Assembly (NCBI GenBank): GCA_003228495.1
Contig: QIDY01000163.1
Span: 1 to 19,857, forward strand
Direction of reading: 5' to 3'
DNA: 19,857 nt
DNA from: Nitrospirota bacterium
Lineage (GTDB): Bacteria > Nitrospirota > Nitrospiria > Nitrospirales > UBA8639
Below the pieces are notes generated by a model, which saw only the letters and a program-made list of their open reading frames with translations, searched no databases and was not told the DNA's origin. The first letter of the stretch is position 1; each line of letters opens with the position of its first letter. Shown here in pieces: positions 15,340-19,857 of this stretch. The translations under genes were made by a program, and so were the position numbers.

Positions 15340-16401
15340 TCATCCGCCCCTAGCATGCATCTCCAAATGCGGGTCTTGACGCAATCGATCAATATCAATA
15401 AATCGCCCACGGCCGGTGCTGAATTCCAGTTCCTTGCGCTCTTCGGCACCGCGATCTCGGCGAGTCTCCCAAACAGATTGGATCATGGAGACTAAATCTT
15501 CTCTTGAGCGTCTGGCTCGAATAGGTTTACGCAAATCCAAGCCAGTCTTGGCATACAAACATAAATACCACATCCCATCAGCTGTCAAGCGGCTGCGATC
15601 ACATGTTGAACAAAATGGCGTGGTCGTGGAAGGGATAATACCAAAGGTCGTTCCGTCTGGAAGACGAAAGCGCTGCGCAGGAGCCGAACTGATCTCATGC
15701 ACTGGCTCAATAGCCCCATAATACCGGCTCAACATGACAAGAATTTCTTTTCGGGAAAAAACTTTGTCAGCCGACCAATCATTCGCTCCACCCACATCCA
15801 TATATTCAATGAAACGCACTTCACCGTTAACCCGTTTCCCATACTCGATCAACGGAATCAATTCATCGTCGTTATACCCCTTCATCGCCACTGTATCCAA
15901 CTTCAACCCATGAAACCCAACTCGCCCAACCGATTCAATGCCTTCAAAGACCTGGGCCAAGGTATCCCGTCTGGTCAAGGCCTTAAACCGTTCGGCTTTT
16001 AAGGTATCCAGGCTCACCGTGATGCGGTGCAAGCCTGCATCAAAAAGATTCTGTGCATGTTCAGCAAGCAACACCCCATTGGTGGTCATGGCAATATCCT
16101 GAATCCGGGTATTCTTCTGGAGCATCCCAATCAAGGACGCCAAATCTTTTCGTAGTAGCGGTTCCCCACCGGTAATACGGACGCGATCTACTCCCTGCTC
16201 CGAGAATAGATCCGTCAGAAAAACAATCTCTTTAAAGGTCAACAAGGTTTCACGAGGCAACCACACATATTCTTCCTCGGGCATACAATACTGACACCGC
16301 AAATTACACCGATCCGTGACCGACACACGAAGTGATCGTAAAGGCCGCCCCCACAAATCTTTTACGGGCTCAGACAACACCTGTGGTTCACTCATAGGCA
16401 T
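15340..16401 (-). CDS. moaA: GTP 3',8-cyclase MoaA
   Basis: MoaA is the radical-SAM enzyme that, with MoaC, turns GTP into cyclic pyranopterin monophosphate, the first stage of molybdenum cofactor synthesis. The 353 residues contain the SAM cluster motif C32-x3-C36-x2-C39 (RCNLRCQYCM), the SAM-binding GGEPLLR at 78-84, and the second cluster motif C264-x2-C267-x13-C281 that holds the substrate-binding iron-sulfur centre. The C-terminus ends in Gly-Gly, which is required for activity in characterised MoaA enzymes. The ATG at 16401 overlaps the moaE stop as TAATG, so the two are translationally coupled. A second ATG two codons later is possible. A hairpin terminator follows. Confidence 0.96.
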   Translation of the reverse strand: MPMSEPQVLSEPVKDLWGRPLRSLRVSVTDRCNLRCQYCMPEEEYVWLPRETLLTFKEIVFLTDLFSEQGVDRVRITGGEPLLRKDLASLIGMLQKNTRIQDIAMTTNGVLLAEHAQNLFDAGLHRITVSLDTLKAERFKALTRRDTLAQVFEGIESVGRVGFHGLKLDTVAMKGYNDDELIPLIEYGKRVNGEVRFIEYMDVGGANDWSADKVFSRKEILVMLSRYYGAIEPVHEISSAPAQRFRLPDGTTFGIIPSTTTPFCSTCDRSRLTADGMWYLCLYAKTGLDLRKPIRARRSREDLVSMIQSVWETRRDRGAEERKELEFSTGRGRFIDIDRLRQDPHLEMHARGG

Positions 16402-16844
16402 TAGGGATGTTCCTCAACCCAGACATCACCCTGTGGGGTGTATTCCATTTTCCAAATCGGCGTGATTTTTTTCAGTTCATCAATACACCATTGACAGGCC
16501 TTGAACGCATCAGCTCGATGTTCAGCTCCGATAATAATCAACACAATATTTTCGCCGATTTCGATGGGACCGTAGCGATGGAGGACCAAGGCTTCAATGA
16601 TGTCAAAATCTTGTAACGCTCGTTCACGAATTTCCTTCAGCCTCTTTTGCGCCATGCCTTCATAATGTTCAAATGTCATAGAACTTACATCATGGCCCTT
16701 GGAACGATCCCTGGCCGTCCCCAAGAACATAGCAATACCTCCGATTCGGGTGGATCGCGTACGAACGCGTTCTAATTCTTGATCAAGAGAAAAATTTTCC
16801 TGCTGAACCCGAACCAGCATGCCTTCTTCTATTTCAACAGTCAT
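16401..16844 (-). CDS. moaE: Molybdopterin synthase catalytic subunit MoaE
   Basis: MoaE, with thiocarboxylated MoaD, converts cyclic pyranopterin monophosphate to molybdopterin. The 147 residues carry the family features GGIAMFLGTARD, MTFEHYEGMA, HRYGPIEIGE, GAEHRADAF (H109-R110), the active-site lysines K125 in DELKK and K132 in PIWK, and the C-terminal WVEEHP. The ATG at 16844 has GAGGAAGG seven bases upstream. It follows moaD by 48 bases and its stop overlaps the moaA start. Active-site residues appear intact. Confidence 0.95.
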   Translation of the reverse strand: MTVEIEEGMLVRVQQENFSLDQELERVRTRSTRIGGIAMFLGTARDRSKGHDVSSMTFEHYEGMAQKRLKEIRERALQDFDIIEALVLHRYGPIEIGENIVLIIIGAEHRADAFKACQWCIDELKKITPIWKMEYTPQGDVWVEEHP

Positions 16845-16892
16845 AACGCACCTTCCTCAGTTCGCAGCCATAGGATTAGCGGTCTCTTACGT

Positions 16893-17147
16893 TTATGCCC
16901 CACCCGCAAAAGGCGGCAACAACGCAATTTCATCGGATTCAACCAGTGCGGCTTCCCAATGGGCAATTTCCTGATTCACGGATACCACCACTTTTTTCTG
17001 AATCAAGAGTTCGCCTAAATCCGGATATTGCGCATGGAGAGAATCCACAAGGTCTTTCACTTGCGCTCCATCCGGCAAAGATATTTCCAGTATGCTCACC
17101 CCCGACACCAAGGTTTTCAACATGCCAAAGAGTCTAACCTGTGCCAT
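16893..17147 (-). CDS. moaD: Molybdopterin synthase sulfur carrier subunit MoaD, ending GGA
   Basis: MoaD is a ubiquitin-fold protein whose C-terminal glycine is adenylated by MoeB and then sulfurated to carry sulfur to MoaE. The 84 residues fit the fold: VRLFGMLKTLV, a helix around VKDLVDSLHAQYP, VVVSVNQEIA and the closing LVESDEIALLPPFAGG. The conserved di-glycine is present but is followed by one alanine before the TAA stop, whereas the functional protein needs a free Gly-Gly end. Either the alanine is trimmed, or this variant is tolerated, or it is a substitution. The ATG at 17147 has GAGG at good spacing. It lies between moaC and moaE. Confidence 0.92.
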   Translation of the reverse strand: MAQVRLFGMLKTLVSGVSILEISLPDGAQVKDLVDSLHAQYPDLGELLIQKKVVVSVNQEIAHWEAALVESDEIALLPPFAGGA

Positions 17148-17192
17148 AGTTAAACCTCGAGTTTCTTACTCTTACGAAATTCCTACTCTCAA

Positions 17193-17696
17193 TTAACCCG
17201 CAAGCGCACCACGGCGGTACGTACCCGATTTTCCTCCAGATTTCGAGGCCAAGAAAATCTCGCCAAACTCCATACCCTTATCAACAGCTTTGCACATATC
17301 ATAAATCGTGAGAGCGGCCACCGAGACTGCGGTCATTGCTTCCATTTCGACCCCAGTATTACCCGTGGTTTTCACCGTCGCTTCAATCATAATGGAGCAA
17401 CGCCCGGAAGCATTGGTCTGTGCATCTTCCGTATAATTCACATCCACGCTAGTCAACAGAAGCGGGTGGCACATGGGGATCAAATCCGGAGTCCGCTTAG
17501 CTCCCATCACCCCCGCCACTTGCGCCACGGCCAGAACATCCCCTTTGGCAATACGACCTTCTTGAATCTTTTCAAGGGTTTCCGGCAACACCCACACCTT
17601 CCCCTGGGCCACAGCCACACGCTCGGTGGCATGCTTATCCGTCACATCCACCATTCGTGCACGACCGGATTCATTAAAATGCGTTAATTGACTCAT
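17193..17696 (-). CDS. moaC: Cyclic pyranopterin monophosphate synthase MoaC
   Basis: MoaC rearranges the MoaA product, 3',8-cyclo-GTP, to cyclic pyranopterin monophosphate. The 167 residues match the family throughout: MVDVTDK near the N-terminus, K51 in RIAKGDVL, MGAKRTPDLIPMCHPLLLT with H77, the TGVEMEAMTAVSVAALTIYD segment with the two active-site glutamates (117 and 119), then D133 and K136 in DMCKAVDK, and the C-terminal SGGKSGTYRR. All known catalytic positions are kept. It is the first gene of moaC-moaD-moaE-moaA, with a sigma-70-type promoter at 17752-17781. The ATG at 17696 has only a weak ribosome-binding site. Confidence 0.96.
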   Translation of the reverse strand: MSQLTHFNESGRARMVDVTDKHATERVAVAQGKVWVLPETLEKIQEGRIAKGDVLAVAQVAGVMGAKRTPDLIPMCHPLLLTSVDVNYTEDAQTNASGRCSIMIEATVKTTGNTGVEMEAMTAVSVAALTIYDMCKAVDKGMEFGEIFLASKSGGKSGTYRRGALAG

Positions 17697-17751
17697 CTCA
17701 TACCCAAGTGCTTCCTCATTTGATTGTTCAAAAATGCTTGAAAACTTTAAA

Positions 17752-17781
17752 ATTATAGAGAGCCATGAAAACCCTGGTCAA
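17752..17781 (-). promoter_or_regulatory. Sigma-70-type promoter for moaCDEA
   Basis: The minus strand shows TTGACC (17781-17776), an 18-base spacer and a perfect TATAAT (17757-17752). Transcription would begin near 17745, about 50 bases before the moaC ATG. I saw no recognisable molybdenum-cofactor riboswitch in this short leader. Confidence 0.7.
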
Positions 17782-17804
17782 GCAAAAGAAGAGGCCTGTT
17801 GGAC

Positions 17805-17834
17805 TTGACAGGGACAATACTCCATACCTATAAG
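17805..17834 (+). promoter_or_regulatory. Sigma-70-type promoter for the DsrE-family gene
   Basis: The plus strand shows a perfect TTGACA (17805-17810), an 18-base spacer and TATAAG (17829-17834). Transcription would begin near 17841, about 34 bases before the ATG at 17875. It is back to back with the moaC promoter, the two -35 boxes being 23 bases apart. Confidence 0.72.
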
Positions 17835-17874
17835 ACATCCCATCACTAAAGGGCACGAACATGAAGGATTTCTG

Positions 17875-18225
17875 ATGGATCAGCCTACATTACCAAGCAC
17901 CATCTTAGCCAAAAAAAAATTAGGCCTACTTCTCTCAACCGCCCCCGACCATCCCAACGCGGAGACTGTGTATAACCTCTCGAAAACAGCCTTAGACAAT
18001 CAAGTTGACACCTACCTGTATTTTATTGATGAAGGCGTGAAAAACCTGGAAGATCCGCGATTCATACAATTAGCCTCGGAAGGGCTCAAACTTTTTGTTT
18101 GCGCCTACGGGTGCCAACAACATCACATCTCCACCGATGGCTATGGCAAAGAAGTGAATTTTTGTGGACTGGTCATCCTCTCCAATATCATTGATGGCTG
18201 CGACCGATTCTTGGCCTTCAATTGA
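17875..18225 (+). CDS. DsrE-family sulfur-relay protein
   Basis: DsrE/TusD-type proteins bind persulfide sulfur on a conserved cysteine and pass it along relay chains in the cytoplasm. The 116 residues show the family's fold order: KKLGLLLSTAP (strand 1), a helix with NAETVYNLSKTALD, VDTYLYFIDEGV, and LKLFVCAYGC with C76 at the position of the family cysteine and a second cysteine at C80. Further cysteines are C97 and C109. The C-terminus NIIDGCDRFLAFN resembles DsrE proteins of chemolithotrophs. The ATG at 17875 has GAAGGA about eight bases upstream and its own promoter. It is divergent from moaCDEA, so a role in sulfur supply for molybdopterin is possible but unproven. Its substrate cannot be told from sequence. 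Confidence 0.8.
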   Translation: MDQPTLPSTILAKKKLGLLLSTAPDHPNAETVYNLSKTALDNQVDTYLYFIDEGVKNLEDPRFIQLASEGLKLFVCAYGCQQHHISTDGYGKEVNFCGLVILSNIIDGCDRFLAFN

Positions 18226-18235
18226 CCAAATCTCT

Positions 18236-18265
18236 TTTAAAAAGGGGTCAGACTCGAATGGCGAT
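18236..18265. repeat. Possible REP-type repeat fragment
   Basis: The stretch AAAAAGGGGTCAGACTCGAA (18239-18258), followed by TGGCGATAA, resembles short REP-like intergenic repeats in environmental bacteria associated with REP-associated tyrosine transposases. There is one copy here, in the gap between the convergent DsrE-family and pit genes. The resemblance is from memory and unverified. Confidence 0.25.
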
Positions 18266-18339
18266 AACTATTTTGACAATTTCGGAGGCTGTGGATCGGT
18301 TAATAATTATAAAAAAAAGACGAGGGGAACCAATAGAAA

Positions 18340-19332
18340 CTACAATATGGCAGACAACAGGACATAGAGCCCAATAGCAATAAGGGCAGACCCCGGAAGA
18401 GTAAAAACCCAGGCATAAGCAATTCGGCGAGTGACACCCCAACGAACCGCTGAAAGACGATTGACCGCACCCACTCCCATCACGGCGGACGTAATGGTAT
18501 GGGTCGTACTCACGGGAAGTCCAATATGTGCGGTGGCCATCAACACCGCCGCCGCCCCAGTTTCAGCCGCAAACCCATGGACGGGTTCCAGCTTGGCGAT
18601 TCCCATCCCCAAGGTGCGGATAATTTTCCATCCTCCAAGCGCCGTTCCCAAGCCCATCGCAAGAGCACACGAAATGATGACCCATTGCGGCACTTCTGCC
18701 GAGGGAATATGTCCAGCGGACAGTAACGCCAAGGTGATAATCCCCATGGCCTTTTGCGCATCATTCGCCCCATGACTGAGTGCCATAAACCCTGCGGATA
18801 CCAGTTGAAGACGACGGAACAGGACCATGGCCACACCCCGTTGGGTCCGAAAAAAGACCCAGCTCAACACAACCATCAGGACAAACGCGATCAAAAATCC
18901 AAAAAATGGGGAAAACACCATCGCCTTCAACACTTTTAGCAGCCCAGCCACTTGTAAAACATCTACACCGCCATGAATGAAACCTGAGCCCACCATTCCA
19001 CCAATCAAGGCGTGCGAAGAACTTGAAGGCAAACCCATTTGGAGGGTAATGAAGTTCCAAATGATAGCGCCCCCTAATGCGGATATAATCACCACATCAT
19101 TGACGGCACTGGGATCAATAATCCCTTTGCCCACCATTTTGGCCACGGCAGTCGACATAAATGCCCCGGCGACATTCAGTACTCCAGCAAACAGGACTGC
19201 CGTAAGGGGACTGAGCACACGAGTTGAAATGACGGTGGCGACCGCATTAGCGCTATCATGCCAGCCGTTTGAAAAATCGAACAGCAGGGCCAGCCCAATG
19301 ACCAAAAATAATAAGATACTAAAATCAGCCAC
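18340..19332 (-). CDS. pit: Inorganic phosphate transporter, PiT family
   Basis: PiT proteins are inner-membrane low-affinity phosphate (metal-phosphate) symporters. The 330 residues are almost all hydrophobic helices, as in the shorter bacterial PiT members. Both copies of the inverted-repeat signature are present: SNGWHDSANAVATVIST near residues 21-37, and SHGANDAQKAMGIITL near 186-201. The accompanying loops GLPSSSSHALIGGMVG (100-115) and GLPVSTTHTITSAVMGVG are also intact. The start is GTG at 19332 with no strong ribosome-binding site. It lies 65 bases after a DUF47 gene, its usual partner. The 114-base gap beyond its stop contains a run of T on the minus strand (18318-18311) but no clear stem, so no terminator is called. 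Confidence 0.94.
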   Translation of the reverse strand: MADFSILLFLVIGLALLFDFSNGWHDSANAVATVISTRVLSPLTAVLFAGVLNVAGAFMSTAVAKMVGKGIIDPSAVNDVVIISALGGAIIWNFITLQMGLPSSSSHALIGGMVGSGFIHGGVDVLQVAGLLKVLKAMVFSPFFGFLIAFVLMVVLSWVFFRTQRGVAMVLFRRLQLVSAGFMALSHGANDAQKAMGIITLALLSAGHIPSAEVPQWVIISCALAMGLGTALGGWKIIRTLGMGIAKLEPVHGFAAETGAAAVLMATAHIGLPVSTTHTITSAVMGVGAVNRLSAVRWGVTRRIAYAWVFTLPGSALIAIGLYVLLSAIL

Positions 19333-19397
19333 AGATTAGAAAGGATCGTGCCAATGGAAGGTCACATAGGTTTCAAACGTGGTGAATCGTAAATCTC

Positions 19398-19857
19398 TTA
19401 GCCATGCTTCAAGGCTATTCGCTCGAGGACATTAACCGCATCCTCACAGCAATCGGTTCCCATCTCAAAATTTTCATAAATTTCTTTCCATTTCATCACC
19501 ATCTTGGCATCCTGTTCTTCTTCAAACAACCTGGAGATGGCTTCCCGACTCACCTCATCGGCTTCATTTTCTAGACTATTCACCCGGATCGCACAATCTT
19601 TAATGTCCCAATTTTTTTCTAGAAGCATGCTAATACCCTTCCCAACTTCTCTTGCTGATTCATGAAGGATTTCAGCAAGCTTGCAGGCGGTAGGAGTCGG
19701 ACGATCAATTTTAAAAACCCTAAACAATATCGCCAACCCATCTATTTCATCCAGAATATCGTCTAGCGAACTGGCCAGGGCATGAATATCCTCACGGTCC
19801 AAGGGAGTAATAAACGTTTTGTTCAGCTTAAGAATCAGGTCATGGGTCAGCCCATCC
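19398..19857 (-). CDS. DUF47 (PhoU-like) PiT accessory protein, partial
   Basis: DUF47 proteins are helical, PhoU-like and usually encoded beside a PiT transporter, whose activity they are thought to modulate. The frame is open to the right edge. The last 18 visible codons before 19802 read DGLTHDLILKLNKTFITP and continue into LDREDIHALASSLDDILDEI, the family signature, so the gene's start lies outside the window and the TTG at 19802 is not the start. About 152 residues are visible of an expected 200-215. Conserved features include the ENEADEVSREAISRLFEEE segment and the terminal WKEIYENFEMGTDCCEDAVN region, both acidic metal-binding-type helices. It is upstream of pit on the same strand with 65 bases between. 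Confidence 0.9.
   Translation of the reverse strand, partial: DGLTHDLILKLNKTFITPLDREDIHALASSLDDILDEIDGLAILFRVFKIDRPTPTACKLAEILHESAREVGKGISMLLEKNWDIKDCAIRVNSLENEADEVSREAISRLFEEEQDAKMVMKWKEIYENFEMGTDCCEDAVNVLERIALKHG

Noticed and set aside
19338..19353. Sigma-54-like sequence on the minus strand (TGGCACGATCCTTTCT) between the DUF47 gene and pit
   Set aside because: The -24 half is perfect, but the essential GC of the -12 box is TC, and the implied start would fall inside the pit coding region beginning at 19332.

Overview
The window reads as a stretch of chromosome from a flagellated Gram-negative (LPS-bearing) bacterium. Balanced base composition, the style of the flagellar, LptD and molybdenum cofactor genes, and two NtrC-type regulators next to flagellar genes suggest Nitrospirota, possibly a Nitrospira-like organism. 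That assignment is an inference from general resemblance; no rRNA or marker gene in the window proves it. Almost every gene lies on the minus strand, so transcription mostly runs right to left. The only plus-strand genes proposed are one small hypothetical ORF and a DsrE-family gene.

Positions 1-9271 form a motility block. Read in the direction of transcription it holds an NtrC-type response regulator (7811-9271), a secreted tetratricopeptide-like protein, a soluble histidine kinase, a second NtrC-type regulator, then flgB, flgC, fliE and fliF (fliF runs off the left edge). The kinase/regulator pair resembles FlrB/FlrC (FleS/FleR). A good -24/-12 sigma-54 promoter lies just before flgB, so the pair probably activates the basal-body genes that follow it. 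Between the regulator and that promoter sits a palindromic 179-bp MITE-like element with 22-bp terminal inverted repeats and flanking TTA. Low-complexity inverted repeats fill the flgB-flgC and flgC-fliE gaps.

Positions 9272-10006 are a divergent regulatory region. A second near-consensus sigma-54 promoter points rightward, away from the regulator gene at 7811-9271, into a small ORF of unknown function. A third copy of the intergenic repeat family follows.

Positions 10007-15094 form an envelope and metabolism operon: accD, folC, lptD, and a small secreted protein. The last is built of five repeats with an almost exact 39-residue period. This unrecognised protein directly behind lptD is the most interesting unknown in the window.

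Positions 15291-17757 carry molybdenum cofactor genes in the order moaC, moaD, moaE, moaA, with a sigma-70 promoter in front and a hairpin terminator behind. MoaD ends in Gly-Gly-Ala instead of the usual bare Gly-Gly. A DsrE-family sulfur-relay gene is transcribed divergently from its own sigma-70 promoter. The right end holds a PiT phosphate transporter and its DUF47 (PhoU-like) partner, the latter cut by the window edge.
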